A stretch of 64,000 nucleotides of DNA. It comes from Sphingobium cyanobacteriorum (lineage in GTDB: Bacteria; Pseudomonadota; Alphaproteobacteria; Sphingomonadales; Sphingomonadaceae). The stretch covers positions 124,001 through 188,000 of the forward strand of contig NZ_JAUQOM010000004.1 in the NCBI RefSeq assembly GCF_030580935.1, given 5' to 3'. Made by a program: the position numbers and the translations under genes. Below the pieces are notes generated by a model that saw only the letters and a list, made by a program, of their open reading frames with translations, made no database searches and was not told the origin of the DNA. Position 1 is the first letter of the stretch. The number at the start of each line of letters is the position of its first letter. This document shows positions 7,962-17,128 of the stretch, in pieces.

Positions 7962-8552
7962 ATGACATCCCCCGTTACACTGCGCCGCGCCTCGCTCGCC
8001 CTGTTGCTTCCCGTGCTGCTGCAAGGCTGCGGGACGCAAGCGCCCAGGGGTGACACGGATCGCAAGGGTCAGCCGATGCTGGCGGCCGCACCGCTGCACG
8101 TCACCGCCTCGATCAAGGAATTGATGGATTCCACCATCGATCCGGCGGCGGACGGCCTGTGGGATTCGGTCGGAACGATCGTCACCACGGCCGGGATCGA
8201 CACGCACCAGCCGCGCACCGACGAGGAATGGCACGCCGTTCGCCGGCACGCCCTGACCCTGATCGAAGCCATGAACCTGGTGGTGATGGACGGCCGCCAT
8301 GCCGCGCCGCGCGGCACGAAAGCGGGCTTGGGCGAACTGTCGCCGCAACAGATGGACGCGAAGATCGCCGCCAACCGGGCCGAATTCAACCTGTTCGCGC
8401 AGGCGGTCCATGACGAAGGGCTAAAGGCGCTGGCCGCGATCGACCGGAAAGACCCCGAAGCGCTGTCCAGCATCGGCAGCGACCTGGACGAGCGGTGCGA
8501 AGCCTGCCACGTCACCTTCTGGTATCCCAATTCGGCCCGGCCCACCGCCTGA
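7962..8552 (+). CDS. Haem-c lipoprotein with C-terminal CxxCH (cytochrome c'-like)
   Basis: 196 residues. The N-terminus is a lipoprotein signal with a lipobox ending LLQGC (lipidated Cys23). The body is helical and carries a single haem-attachment motif at the C-terminus, CEACH (Cys179, Cys182, His183), as in class II cytochromes c (c', c556). It is therefore a membrane-tethered periplasmic electron carrier or gas sensor. It is the third gene of the DUF6644 operon, suggesting electron exchange with those membrane proteins. The start at 7962 is taken because the signal peptide begins there. Confidence 0.8.
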   Translation: MTSPVTLRRASLALLLPVLLQGCGTQAPRGDTDRKGQPMLAAAPLHVTASIKELMDSTIDPAADGLWDSVGTIVTTAGIDTHQPRTDEEWHAVRRHALTLIEAMNLVVMDGRHAAPRGTKAGLGELSPQQMDAKIAANRAEFNLFAQAVHDEGLKALAAIDRKDPEALSSIGSDLDERCEACHVTFWYPNSARPTA

Positions 8553-8609
8553 CGATGGCCCCCTTGCCGCCGCCCCCTTGCCTGCGTCCTCTTGCCCGCC
8601 GTCCTCTTG

Positions 8610-9680
8610 TCAGTCCGGCTTTCTGGCAAAGCGGCCGGGCGACACGCCGGTCCAGTCCTTGAACGCGCGGGAAAAGGTCGCCGTATCGGAATAGCCAAGC
8701 TGTTCGGCGGCAACCGAGAGGGGAACATCGGGCGCTTCCAGGATGACGCGGGCGCGTATCTGCCTTGCCCGTTGCAACAGGTTGCGAAAGGATGTCCCCT
8801 CCTCCATCAGGCGGCGCCGGAACGAGCGCCCCGATAAATTAAGCTCCGCCGCCACGGAATCGCAATCGACATGGGTGCGCCCCAGCCGCCGCATGATCAC
8901 ATCCTCCGCCTGCGCCACGAAACTTTTCATCGTCATGCTTTCCGGTCCCATCAGGTCCAGCAGATGACATTCCAGGATGCTCTTGAGCTTGCTGTCCTCC
9001 TGCGGCGCGGCGCTCACGAACGGGCGATCCAGGTCCTTGTTCAATATGACCAGCTTGTTGGCGACCTGACTGCCCATCACGCGCGACCGGAAAAATTGCG
9101 CCAGCCGCTCTTCCCGGCCGACGATGGAATGTTCGAAATGCGCCTCTACCGGAAACCATCTGGCCGATGTCAACTGGCGCACGATGGTCACGATTCCGGC
9201 GACCGCGAATTCCGCATCCTGCCGCCGGGGCCAGATTTTCGGATCCTCGATCCGGTAGCTGTAGGTGGTGCAGTCCGCATCGACCGTCATGTCCAGCATG
9301 GTGCGCGTCTGCCAGCGGCTCTGGAACCGCGCCATGGATTCCAGCGCGGAACGCAGCGTTCCGGCCGCCCGCAACAGGGCGTGGAAAGGACCAAGATCGG
9401 GCAGGCCAAAGCGGGTGCCCATTTCCAGCCCCAGAAACGGCCGGTTCAGCTTTTCCGACGCATTTTCCACCAGGGCGATATAACGGTGCAGCGGGGCGCG
9501 TTCATAGGGCGTGCCCAGTTGCGACCGGAAAAATCCATGTTCCCGCAGCAAAGGTTCCATCCGGCCATCCGCAACATCCGGCAGGGCGTTGAAGAAGGCG
9601 TTCAGGAACAACAAACGGATCGTCGCCTGTTCTTCCCCACCCCTCCCATCATGCGGAAGGGAAACAGTTTCCTTGTCCAC
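8610..9680 (-). CDS. AraC-family transcriptional regulator
   Basis: 356 residues: an N-terminal arabinose-binding-type domain of the OruR/ArgR-like group (residues about 30-220, with FLGLEMGTRFGLPDLGPF) and a C-terminal AraC double helix-turn-helix (VAAELNLSGRSFRRRLMEEG, then VAAEQLGYSDTATFSRAFKDWTG near the end). It starts with GTG. It is divergent from the ornithine-cyclodeaminase-like/RidA/oxidoreductase operon across a 350-bp gap, which makes that operon the likely target. It is convergent with the cytochrome lipoprotein gene; no hairpin terminator is visible in the 57-bp gap. Confidence 0.9.
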   Translation of the reverse strand: MDKETVSLPHDGRGGEEQATIRLLFLNAFFNALPDVADGRMEPLLREHGFFRSQLGTPYERAPLHRYIALVENASEKLNRPFLGLEMGTRFGLPDLGPFHALLRAAGTLRSALESMARFQSRWQTRTMLDMTVDADCTTYSYRIEDPKIWPRRQDAEFAVAGIVTIVRQLTSARWFPVEAHFEHSIVGREERLAQFFRSRVMGSQVANKLVILNKDLDRPFVSAAPQEDSKLKSILECHLLDLMGPESMTMKSFVAQAEDVIMRRLGRTHVDCDSVAAELNLSGRSFRRRLMEEGTSFRNLLQRARQIRARVILEAPDVPLSVAAEQLGYSDTATFSRAFKDWTGVSPGRFARKPD

Positions 9681-9791
9681 TTCTACCGACCTTTCCCACT
9701 GGCCGACTTTGCAAAACCACTTACCAGCTCTGCAATTTACGCCGATTGCCTATTCTAAGAAACCCATATCCGCGCTTGGCTCGATCTTGAT

Positions 9792-9842
9792 CCTCTCCGG
9801 GATCATGCTCTTGCTCAGACCTGCGCTACAGGACCGGAGAGG
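9792..9842. other. Inverted repeat in the 350-bp AraC/amine-operon gap
   Basis: The gap 9681-10030 carries no gene I can support. It contains a 9-bp inverted repeat, CCTCTCCGG (9792-9800) and CCGGAGAGG (9834-9842), with a 33-nt spacer. Close to the downstream start there is an AT-rich stretch with ATGTGCAAACGGACAT near 10010, which could be an activator or promoter site. Confidence 0.35.
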
Positions 9843-10030
9843 GTCATATTGAGCTACAGCATCGTCGCTCTGGCTGCAACATGGCAGCCGGGGCATCATC
9901 CCCGAAAAACCCCCATTGTCCCCTCCCGCGGAAGGTGGGCGGGCGCGATGACCGTTCCTCTGCCCTGACATCTGCGAAGGCATAATGCTTCCGCAATCCC
10001 CATTATATATGTGCAAACGGACATAATATC

Positions 10031-11245
10031 ATGAGTCTGACCGACAATCCTGTTCAGGACAGCGGCACCACCCCTGTGCGGTCCGCCAGGGCCGGCGCAG
10101 CCGATGGCGCGACCGCATCGACCAGGATCGACTTTCTCTACCTGTCGGAACCGGACATGATCCGCGCCGGCGTGACCGACATGCCCGCCTGCGTCGATGC
10201 GATGGAGGAGATGTTCGCGCTGCTCCACCATGGCGACTATCGCATGGCCGGCGCGAACAATAATTCGCACGGCGCGATCGTGATGTTCCCCGATGAATCG
10301 CCCTTCCCCGATATGCCCAAGTCCACGGTCGATCGCCGGTTCATGGCCATGCCCGCCTATCTGGGCGGCAGTTTCCGCACGGCGGGCATGAAATGGTACG
10401 GGTCGAACATCGAAAATCGCGACAAGGGCCTGCCCCGTTCCATCCTGACCTTCGTGCTGAACGATGCCGACACCGGCGCGCCGCTGGCCTTCATGTCGGC
10501 GAACCTCCTGTCGGCCTATCGCACCGGCGCGGTGCCGGGGGTTGGCGCCCGCCATCTGGCGCGCAAGGATTCCAGGGTGGTCGGCATTCTCGGCCCCGGC
10601 GTCATGGCGCGCACGTCGCTGTCGGCCTTCATGGCGGTGTGCCCGCGGATCGACACGGTGAAGGTGATGGGCCGGGGCAAGGCCAATCTGGACGCCTTCA
10701 TCGGCTGGGTCGGGGAAACATTCCCGCAGATCACGGTACAGACCGTCGATACGGCCGAAGCGGTGGTGCGCGATTCCGACATCGTCACCTTCTGCGCCTC
10801 GGTCGCGACCGGCGATCCGTCCATCTACCCGACCGTCAGGCGCGAATGGGTGCGGCCCGGCACCTTCCTGTCGATGCCGGCCCCCTGCAATATCGATGAA
10901 GGCATGGAAGGGGACGACATCCGCAAGGTGCTCGACAATACCGGCCTGTACGAATCCTATCTGGAAGAACTCCCCGCTCCGGCGCATCGCTTCGTGCCCG
11001 CCGTGGGCGTCCGCTTCCTCGATCTGGTCGCGGAGGGGCGGCTGGACAAGGCGACGCTGGAGGATCTGGGCGGGATCGTCGCTGGCGATACGCCGGGCCG
11101 GCGGAATGACGAGGAGATCATCATCCTGTCCGTGGGCGGCATGGCCGTGGAGGATGTTGCCTGGGGCACCATCGTGTACCGCAACGCCCTGCGCGACGGG
11201 ATCGGCGTGAAACTCAACCTCTGGGACGCACCGGCGCTGCGCTGA
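10031..11245 (+). CDS. Ornithine cyclodeaminase/mu-crystallin family protein (tyramine-oxidase subunit B-like)
   Basis: 404 residues with the OCD/mu-crystallin fold. The catalytic-domain start is FLYLSEPDMIRAGV, the substrate-side motif MKWYGSNIENRDKGLPRS, LSAYRTGAVPGVGARHLARK follows, and a dinucleotide-binding GILGPGVMARTS comes next. The family reduces or deaminates imino/amino acids with NAD(P). This branch (long N-terminus, GANNNSHG) is often annotated as tyramine oxidase subunit B because it sits with an FAD amine oxidase, as here. It is first in an operon with RidA and an FAD oxidoreductase, suggesting handling of an imine made from an amine. Confidence 0.85.
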   Translation: MSLTDNPVQDSGTTPVRSARAGAADGATASTRIDFLYLSEPDMIRAGVTDMPACVDAMEEMFALLHHGDYRMAGANNNSHGAIVMFPDESPFPDMPKSTVDRRFMAMPAYLGGSFRTAGMKWYGSNIENRDKGLPRSILTFVLNDADTGAPLAFMSANLLSAYRTGAVPGVGARHLARKDSRVVGILGPGVMARTSLSAFMAVCPRIDTVKVMGRGKANLDAFIGWVGETFPQITVQTVDTAEAVVRDSDIVTFCASVATGDPSIYPTVRREWVRPGTFLSMPAPCNIDEGMEGDDIRKVLDNTGLYESYLEELPAPAHRFVPAVGVRFLDLVAEGRLDKATLEDLGGIVAGDTPGRRNDEEIIILSVGGMAVEDVAWGTIVYRNALRDGIGVKLNLWDAPALR

Positions 11246-11298
11246 TCTGGCCTGCCGCTCCCAAATCTTCCTATTCTTGCACACAAGTGGATATTTCC

Positions 11299-11721
11299 AT
11301 GACCGACATCATCAAAGTCAAGACCGGCAACAAGTTCGAGGACCATGGCAGCTATTCGCGCCTGGTCGCCGTCGACAATCTGATCTTCGTGTCCAATACT
11401 GCCGGCCGCAACCCGAAAACCAAGCTGATCCCCGATGATCTGGTCGAACAGACGCTTCAGGTGCTCAGCAACATCGAAGCGGCCCTCGCTTCTGTCGATG
11501 CGGTTCTGGAAGATGTCGTTGCCGCCCGCGTGTTCGTGCAATTCCCCGAACATGTCGAGACGGTGATGACCGCTTATGGACAGCGGATGCGCGGCATCAA
11601 CCCGACATTGACCATGACCTGCCCGCCGCTGGGATCGACCGACTATAAGGTCGAGATCGAAGTCACCGCCTATCGCGGCGCGTCGAAGGCCAATGTGCGC
11701 GAACTCCGCATCACCCTCTGA
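11299..11721 (+). CDS. RidA/YjgF family enamine/imine deaminase
   Basis: 140 residues, typical Rid-family size. Recognisable parts are SNTAGRNPKTKLIPDD near the N-terminus, VEQTLQVLSNIEAALASV, VAARVFVQFPEH and the C-terminal DYKVEIEVTAYRG. RidA proteins hydrolyse reactive enamine/imine intermediates. The family Arg of canonical RidA (C-terminal R-x-x-V-E region) is not obvious, so it may be a Rid5-7-type member. The ATG at 11299 is preferred; a GTG at 11287 is in frame. Two bases separate it from the oxidoreductase, and coupling is likely. It fits removal of imines released by amine oxidation. Confidence 0.85.
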   Translation: MTDIIKVKTGNKFEDHGSYSRLVAVDNLIFVSNTAGRNPKTKLIPDDLVEQTLQVLSNIEAALASVDAVLEDVVAARVFVQFPEHVETVMTAYGQRMRGINPTLTMTCPPLGSTDYKVEIEVTAYRGASKANVRELRITL

Positions 11722-11723
11722 TC

Positions 11724-13055
11724 GTGAACCCGCCTGCCCCCTCCTCTTTCCAGAACGGCATCATGGCCCCAGTCATCACCCCGGTTACAACGTCGCCCAC
11801 CATGCCCGCATCCACGACGGTGGTGATCATCGGCGGCGGCATCGTCGGCCTGACGACGGCGCTCAACCTCGCCGAGCGGGGGATCCCTGTCACCGTGCTG
11901 GAAAAGGGGCGGATCGCGGGCGAACAGTCGTCGCGCAACCTGGGCTGGGTGCGCAAGACATCGCGGGGCGGGGCAGACCTGCCACTGGCGCAGCTATCCG
12001 ACCGGCTCTGGGCGCAGATGCGCCAGCGGGTGGGCGCGGATGTCGGCTATAGTCAGGCGGGCATCATGTATGTCGCGCGTACCCAGGCCCAGATGGCGGC
12101 GCATGAAGCCTGGCTGGAGTCCGTGCGCGATTTCGGCCTCGACAGTCGCTTGCTGTCGGCGCGGGACATCGACCGGATCGCCCCTGGTGGCGTGGGCCGC
12201 TGGGTCGGCGGCATCCATACCCCGTCCGATGGCCGGGCCGAACCGACATTGGCATCCAGTGCGATCGCCACGGCCGCCATGGCCAGGGGCGCGATCATCG
12301 TTGAAAATTGCGCCGTCCGCGCCCTGTCCCTGTCGGCCGGCGCGGTCAGCGGCGTCGTCACCGAACGGGGCGAGATCAAGTGCGATCAGGTGCTGCTGGC
12401 AGGCGGCGTATGGTCGCGGCGCTTCCTGGGCAATTATGGCGTGCCGTTGCTGACATTGCCGCTGGTCGCTTCCGTATTCAGGACAGCGCCGATGGAAGGG
12501 CCGACCGATATCGCGCTGGGCGGCCCGGACTTTTCCTTCCGCAAGCGGCTGGACGGCGGCTATACCATTACCCAGCGCGGCGCGCTGTTTGCCCCGCTGA
12601 TGCTCGACCACCTGTTGATCGGCCTGAAATATCTGCCCGTGCTGCGCAAGGAATGGGCGAATTTGCGGGTGTCCTTTGGCAGGGATTTCTTCGATGATCT
12701 GGCGCTGGGCCGCCGGTCGCGCGGCGACCGGGTATCGCCGTTCGAAAAATTGCGCACCATCGACCCGCCGGTCAACCCAGGGTTGAACGAGGAAGCGATG
12801 CGCAACCTGGTCGCCGCCTGGCCAGCGTTCAGCCAGGCCGTGGTCGCCCAAAGCTGGGCCGGGATGATCGACGTGACGCCGGATTCGCATCCGGTCATCG
12901 CGCCGGTCGCGAAAATCCCCGGCCTGACGCTGGCGTCGGGCTTTTCGGGCCATGGTTTCGGGACCGCGCCGGGCGCCGGGCATCTGGCCGCCGACATCAT
13001 CACCGGCGCGCGGCCGATCATCGATCCGTCGCCTTATCGCTTCGATCGCTTCTGA
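11724..13055 (+). CDS. FAD-dependent amine/amino-acid oxidoreductase (DAO family)
   Basis: 443 residues from a GTG (an ATG at 11763 is an alternative). The Rossmann FAD motif VVIIGGGIVGLTTALNLAE lies at about residues 33-51, then VLEKGRIAGEQSSRNLGWVR, and the C-terminal substrate/FAD closure is GMIDVTPDSHPVIAPV followed by GFSGHGFGTAPGAG. This is the D-amino-acid dehydrogenase/glycine oxidase-like group, oxidising C-N bonds. As last gene of the OCD-like/RidA operon it is the likely primary amine or N-alkyl amino-acid oxidase. A strong hairpin follows. Confidence 0.88.
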   Translation: MNPPAPSSFQNGIMAPVITPVTTSPTMPASTTVVIIGGGIVGLTTALNLAERGIPVTVLEKGRIAGEQSSRNLGWVRKTSRGGADLPLAQLSDRLWAQMRQRVGADVGYSQAGIMYVARTQAQMAAHEAWLESVRDFGLDSRLLSARDIDRIAPGGVGRWVGGIHTPSDGRAEPTLASSAIATAAMARGAIIVENCAVRALSLSAGAVSGVVTERGEIKCDQVLLAGGVWSRRFLGNYGVPLLTLPLVASVFRTAPMEGPTDIALGGPDFSFRKRLDGGYTITQRGALFAPLMLDHLLIGLKYLPVLRKEWANLRVSFGRDFFDDLALGRRSRGDRVSPFEKLRTIDPPVNPGLNEEAMRNLVAAWPAFSQAVVAQSWAGMIDVTPDSHPVIAPVAKIPGLTLASGFSGHGFGTAPGAGHLAADIITGARPIIDPSPYRFDRF

Positions 13056-13063
13056 CGGGAAAA

Positions 13064-13100
13064 GGGCGCGGCCCATGATCCAGGATCATGGACCGCGCCC
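13064..13100. terminator. Long hairpin, probable bidirectional terminator
   Basis: GGGCGCGG (13064-13071) pairs with CCGCGCCC (13093-13100) and CCATGATCC (13073-13081) with GGATCATGG (13083-13091), giving a nearly perfect 18-bp stem with one mismatch. It lies 8 bp after the FAD oxidoreductase stop and 39 bp from the stop of the opposite-strand aldehyde dehydrogenase. It lacks a clear U-tract. Confidence 0.65.
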
Positions 13101-13139
13101 AGGACTACCGACCCCCCCGGATCGGCAGGGGCACCCCGC

Positions 13140-14681
13140 TCAACGAGCCGCGGCCACCGGATCGAGCCGCATGCAGACCGCCTTCGGCTCGGTGAAGGCG
13201 TTGATCGCCTCATGGCCGAACTCGCGGCCGATGCCGGACAATTTGTTGCCGCCAAAGGGCATGGCAAGGTCCAGCACATTATGCGTGTTGAGCCAGACCG
13301 TCCCGGCATCGATCCGGTCCGCCAGCATATGCGCGCGATCCAGATTGCGGGTCCAGATGCTCGCGGCCAGACCAAAGGGCGTATCGTTGGCCAGCTTCAC
13401 CAGATCGTCGCCATCATCCACCCGCATCGCACAGACGACCGGACCGAAAATCTCCTCGCGCATCACGCTCATCTGGCTGGCGACGCCGCCCAATATCGTC
13501 GGGCGATAGAACCAGCCATCGCCGTCGACCGCTTCGCCCCCGGCGAGCGCGATCGCACCTTCGGCCAGGCCGTTATTGACGATACCGCCGACACGATCCC
13601 GCTGGCGCGCGGAAATCAGCGGCCCGACCTGCGTGGCAGGATCGAAGGCGGAACCCAGTTTCAGCGTGCGCGCAATGTCCGACACGCCCTCGATCACCTG
13701 ATCATAGAGCGGCGCTTCGACCAGCAGGCGCGACCCGGCGGTGCAAATCTGCCCGGAGTTGGAGAAGATCGCGGCCGCCGCGCCGGGAATGGCGCGTTCC
13801 AGATCGGCATCGGCCAGGATGATCGTCGGCGACTTGCCACCCAGTTCCAGCGTCACCCGCTTCATCGTGACGGCGGATGCCGCCAATATGCGCTGGCCGG
13901 TCGCGGTCGATCCGGTGAAGGCGATCTTGCGCACCATCGGATGATCCACCAGCGCCGCGCCCGCTTCCTGTCCGAAGCCGGTGACGATATTGACCGCACC
14001 GGCGGGGAAGCCCGCTTCGAGGATCAGTTCGCCCAGCCGCAGCGTCGTCAGCGACGTTTCCTCCGATGGCTTGAGCACGACGGTACAGCCAAAGGCGATG
14101 GCGGGCGCGATCTTCTGGATCGCCTGCCCGATCGGGAAGTTCCAGGGCGTGATGCCGCCGACCACGCCGACCGGGCGGCGCTCGGTATAGGCGCGGTAGA
14201 TCGCATCTTCGGGCACCAGCGGGTTGAGCGCCACATATTGCCCGGCGATCTTCGAACTCCAGCCCGCGAAGTAGCGCAGCCCGTCGATGGTGAATTGCAG
14301 GTCGATCGCCCGCGTCACGCCGATCAGCTTGCCACTGTCGAGCGATTCCAGCATCGCCAGTTCGTCGGCATGATCCTCGACCAGCAGCGCCAGCCGCTCC
14401 AGCAACCGGCCCCGGTCGATCGGGCGCATCGATTGCCAGGCCCGGCTTTCGAAACAGCGCTGCGCCGCCTGCACCGCGCGATCGACATCGGCGGCGCTAC
14501 AGGCGGGAAAGGCCATGATGGTGCGGCCGGTCGACGGGTCGATCGCGTCGATCATCCTGTCGCCCTGCAAGGGTTCGACCAACTGCCCGTCCAGCAGCAG
14601 CAACCCCTTGGGCAGCCGCACGGCAGGATGGGGGGCATGGGCCGCATCGGCCGATGCGCGGGTTTCGTCGATCATGGTCAT
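13140..14681 (-). CDS. NAD(P)-dependent aldehyde dehydrogenase (phenylacetaldehyde-dehydrogenase-like)
   Basis: 513 residues with the whole ALDH signature: the N-terminal substrate loop TPWNFPIGQAIQKIAPA, KPSEETSLT, the Rossmann-side FTGSTATGQRI, the general-base Glu in LELGGKSPTI, the catalytic Cys in NSGQICTAGSR, and EEIFGPVVCAMR. It converts aldehydes to acids. The short distance (18 bp) to the permease upstream and the amine-oxidation genes next door suggest it oxidises the aldehyde made from an imported amine. An excellent AGGAG lies 6 nt before ATG 14681. Confidence 0.92.
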   Translation of the reverse strand: MTMIDETRASADAAHAPHPAVRLPKGLLLLDGQLVEPLQGDRMIDAIDPSTGRTIMAFPACSAADVDRAVQAAQRCFESRAWQSMRPIDRGRLLERLALLVEDHADELAMLESLDSGKLIGVTRAIDLQFTIDGLRYFAGWSSKIAGQYVALNPLVPEDAIYRAYTERRPVGVVGGITPWNFPIGQAIQKIAPAIAFGCTVVLKPSEETSLTTLRLGELILEAGFPAGAVNIVTGFGQEAGAALVDHPMVRKIAFTGSTATGQRILAASAVTMKRVTLELGGKSPTIILADADLERAIPGAAAAIFSNSGQICTAGSRLLVEAPLYDQVIEGVSDIARTLKLGSAFDPATQVGPLISARQRDRVGGIVNNGLAEGAIALAGGEAVDGDGWFYRPTILGGVASQMSVMREEIFGPVVCAMRVDDGDDLVKLANDTPFGLAASIWTRNLDRAHMLADRIDAGTVWLNTHNVLDLAMPFGGNKLSGIGREFGHEAINAFTEPKAVCMRLDPVAAAR

Positions 14682-14699
14682 GCGTATCTCCTGGCGATA

Positions 14700-16190
14700 T
14701 CAGACGCTTGCCGGGGCGGCGTCGGCATGGACGCGCGCGGCGATGGCGGGTTTTTCTTCCACCTGCGTGGACCCTACCTGCGCATAGGTGCGGGGACGGA
14801 AGCGTTTGAGGTAAAGACCATGCCCCAGCCCGATCAGCGCCAGCGGCACGAACAGGTAGGGCAGCTTGTTGACGACCGCCAATGTCGTGCCGGTCAGCGC
14901 CGAATAATTGTCCAGCGACAAATAGGTGGCGATCGCGATCAGCACGCCCCCGACAAAGGGCGACACCGTCTTGCCCAGCGAATATTCCCCCCGCCGCGCA
15001 AAGAAGATCGGCACCGACAGCGATGTGGCGGTCAGCAGCAGCAGCAGCCCGACCGCGCCCATGGACGACAGGCTGGTGGCCAGGTTCAGCAGCGGGTCAA
15101 GGCCCGCGATCGCGAACAGCCCCACCACCACCGACAGGATCAGCGTCAGCAGGATGCACGCGACGCTGGGCGATCCATGGACCGGATGCACCTTGCCCAG
15201 CGGCGCAGGCAACAGACCGTCGCGCGCCATGGCGAACATATAGCGGGTGATATTGTTGAAAAAGCCCAGCACGGCGGCAAAAAGGCTGGTGATCGTCAGC
15301 AGGCTGAGCACATCGCGCCCGACGATGCCCATATAGCGCTGCGCGACACCGCTCACCAGGCGGCCGGGGTCTGCCGCCGCAACGGATTTCACGTCGCCCG
15401 GCGCGATGCTCAGCACCAGGCACCAGGACGACAGCACATAGAAGCTGCCCAGGATCAGCACCGCGCCATAGGTCGCCCGCGGGATGGTGACATCCCGGTT
15501 GCGCGCTTCTTCCTGATAGATGGCGGTCGCTTCGAACCCGATACAGCCGTTGATCGCATAGATGACGGAAATGCCAAGGCCCGGCGCAAAGATCGCGGCC
15601 GGCGTGAAGCTGTGGAAATTGATGCCCGACACGCCCTTGTCGATCAGGATCAATATGTCGAGCAACAGGATCACCGCGACTTCGGCCAGCAGCGCCACCG
15701 TCAGCACCTTGGCCGCCATCGTGATCTTGCGCAGGCCAAGCCAGGAAATGAGCGCGATGCACAGCGCTGCCCAGATTTCCCAGCGGGTCGATATGCCCGC
15801 CGTCTGCTGGATGAAGTCCGACAGGAAATAGCACATCGCGCCCAGCACGGACGTAGCCGAACAGATATAGGCCGTCACCGCGACATAGGCGGCGGCGATG
15901 CCCGCCTCCTTGCTGATGCTGGAGGCGATATAGGCGTAGAAAGCCCCCGCATTGCGCACATGCGGGATCATCCGCACATAGCCGACGGCGAACAGCAGGA
16001 TCACGAAGCACATGCCCAGCAAGGTGCCCGGCATGCCCGCGCCATTGCCGAAGGCGAGCGCAAGCGGCACGATGCCCGCCAGCACGCCCATCGGCGCGGC
16101 GCAGGCGAGGATCATGAAAATGATGTCGCCGGTTCCGAGCATACCGGGAAACAGGCCGCCGGACTCCGAATGCTGCTCAACGCTTGCCAT
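14700..16190 (-). CDS. APC-superfamily amino acid/amine permease
   Basis: 496 residues with about 12-14 hydrophobic helices. The start region LFPGMLGTGDIIFMILACAA is the classic APC helix-1 unwound substrate site, and helix 6 has ISVIYAINGCIGFEATAIYQEEARNRDVTIPRA. The protein belongs to the amino acid-polyamine-organocation group, importing amines or amino acids. An ATG at 16190 gives the normal family N-terminus; in-frame ATGs at 16211 and 16247 extend it. It is co-oriented with the aldehyde dehydrogenase 18 bp downstream, so the pair imports and oxidises one substrate class. The 146-bp gap to the cyclase gene upstream shows no clear site. Confidence 0.9.
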   Translation of the reverse strand: MASVEQHSESGGLFPGMLGTGDIIFMILACAAPMGVLAGIVPLALAFGNGAGMPGTLLGMCFVILLFAVGYVRMIPHVRNAGAFYAYIASSISKEAGIAAAYVAVTAYICSATSVLGAMCYFLSDFIQQTAGISTRWEIWAALCIALISWLGLRKITMAAKVLTVALLAEVAVILLLDILILIDKGVSGINFHSFTPAAIFAPGLGISVIYAINGCIGFEATAIYQEEARNRDVTIPRATYGAVLILGSFYVLSSWCLVLSIAPGDVKSVAAADPGRLVSGVAQRYMGIVGRDVLSLLTITSLFAAVLGFFNNITRYMFAMARDGLLPAPLGKVHPVHGSPSVACILLTLILSVVVGLFAIAGLDPLLNLATSLSSMGAVGLLLLLTATSLSVPIFFARRGEYSLGKTVSPFVGGVLIAIATYLSLDNYSALTGTTLAVVNKLPYLFVPLALIGLGHGLYLKRFRPRTYAQVGSTQVEEKPAIAARVHADAAPASV

Positions 16191-16336
16191 GCTCTTCGCG
16201 CATCCCCTCATATGATGTCGTTCGATCGGTCGATGCGCCATCGACATTGACCCTTCGGGCCATGGGACGTGATTGCGCTTCCGACCGGCTTATTGATATT
16301 TTCGGCCACCATGCGGCGCGGGCCGCGGCCGATGCC

Positions 16337-17128
16337 CTACAGGCCCGGTTTCAGCGCGATCACCCGCAACGGGCTGCCCGAACCGCCCTGGATCTTGAGC
16401 GGCGTCGCGACGATCACGGCGCCACGCACCGGCAACTGGTCGAGATTGGTCAGGCATTGCAGGCCGTAACGGCCATTGCCATGCAGCACCGAATGGGCGG
16501 GCAGCGGTTCTTCGAAATGCGCCGCCTGCCCCGCGTCGGTGCCGACCGTTTCCACGCCCAGGCCGATGCAAGCGCGCTCATGCACCAGGAACCGCATCGC
16601 TTCCGCATCGGGACCGGGCGAATGCGCGCCGTCCTCTTTCAGGTTGAGATAGGCGAGCGTGCCGACACGCTTGTACCAGTCGGTGCGCAACAATATCCAG
16701 TGGCGGGGGGGAATGGGGCCATGGCTGGCTTCCCACGCCTCCAGGAACGCGCGCGTCAGGATGAAATCCTCGTCCGCGGCGGCCTGCGCGCTGATGTCGA
16801 TCACGACGGCGGGATGGATGAAATCGGCGGGTGGCAGCCTGTCGACGGTGCCGTTCGGCACGTCCTTCCCCGTGATCCAGTGCGCGGGCGCATCGAAATG
16901 CGTGCCCGTATGCTCGTTCATGGAAATATTGTTCCAATACCAGGCCGGACCGTCGCCATCATAGCGGGACACGGTTTCCATCCTGAACGGTTCGCATTGT
17001 CCGAATTCGGCGGGCAGGACGATGACCGGGAAGTCCGGGGACAGGGTGTTGGTCAGGTCGACGACCGCGATCCCCCCGGATGCGATCCCTGAGGTCAGGC
17101 CGGAAAGCACGGTTTCCACGGCGGTCAT
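16337..17128 (-). CDS. Cyclase-family metal hydrolase (PF04199, kynurenine formamidase/isatin hydrolase-like)
   Basis: 263 residues with the family metal-binding signature HTGTHFDAPAHW (His, His, Asp, His) plus the preceding DLTNTLSPDFPV and a later LRTDWYKRVG. Relatives hydrolyse amide or lactam bonds: kynurenine formamidase and isatin hydrolase are the best known. The start overlaps the TGA of the DUF35-SDR gene in an ATGA arrangement, with GGAGAAG upstream, so it belongs to the acyl-CoA synthetase operon and is its last gene. The substrate is unknown; an aromatic lactam or thioester-derived lactone would suit the context. Confidence 0.85.
   Translation of the reverse strand: MTAVETVLSGLTSGIASGGIAVVDLTNTLSPDFPVIVLPAEFGQCEPFRMETVSRYDGDGPAWYWNNISMNEHTGTHFDAPAHWITGKDVPNGTVDRLPPADFIHPAVVIDISAQAAADEDFILTRAFLEAWEASHGPIPPRHWILLRTDWYKRVGTLAYLNLKEDGAHSPGPDAEAMRFLVHERACIGLGVETVGTDAGQAAHFEEPLPAHSVLHGNGRYGLQCLTNLDQLPVRGAVIVATPLKIQGGSGSPLRVIALKPGL

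Noticed and set aside
10010..10026. A fourth MarR site before the ornithine-cyclodeaminase-like gene
   Set aside because: ATGTGCAAACGGACAT shares only a loose TGCAAA core with the three 13-bp copies and was not counted.
13212..16250. A 1012-codon open frame on the plus strand opposite the aldehyde dehydrogenase and permease
   Set aside because: It spans two genuine minus-strand genes and is Arg/His/Gln/Asp-rich without any domain; a typical GC-driven shadow.
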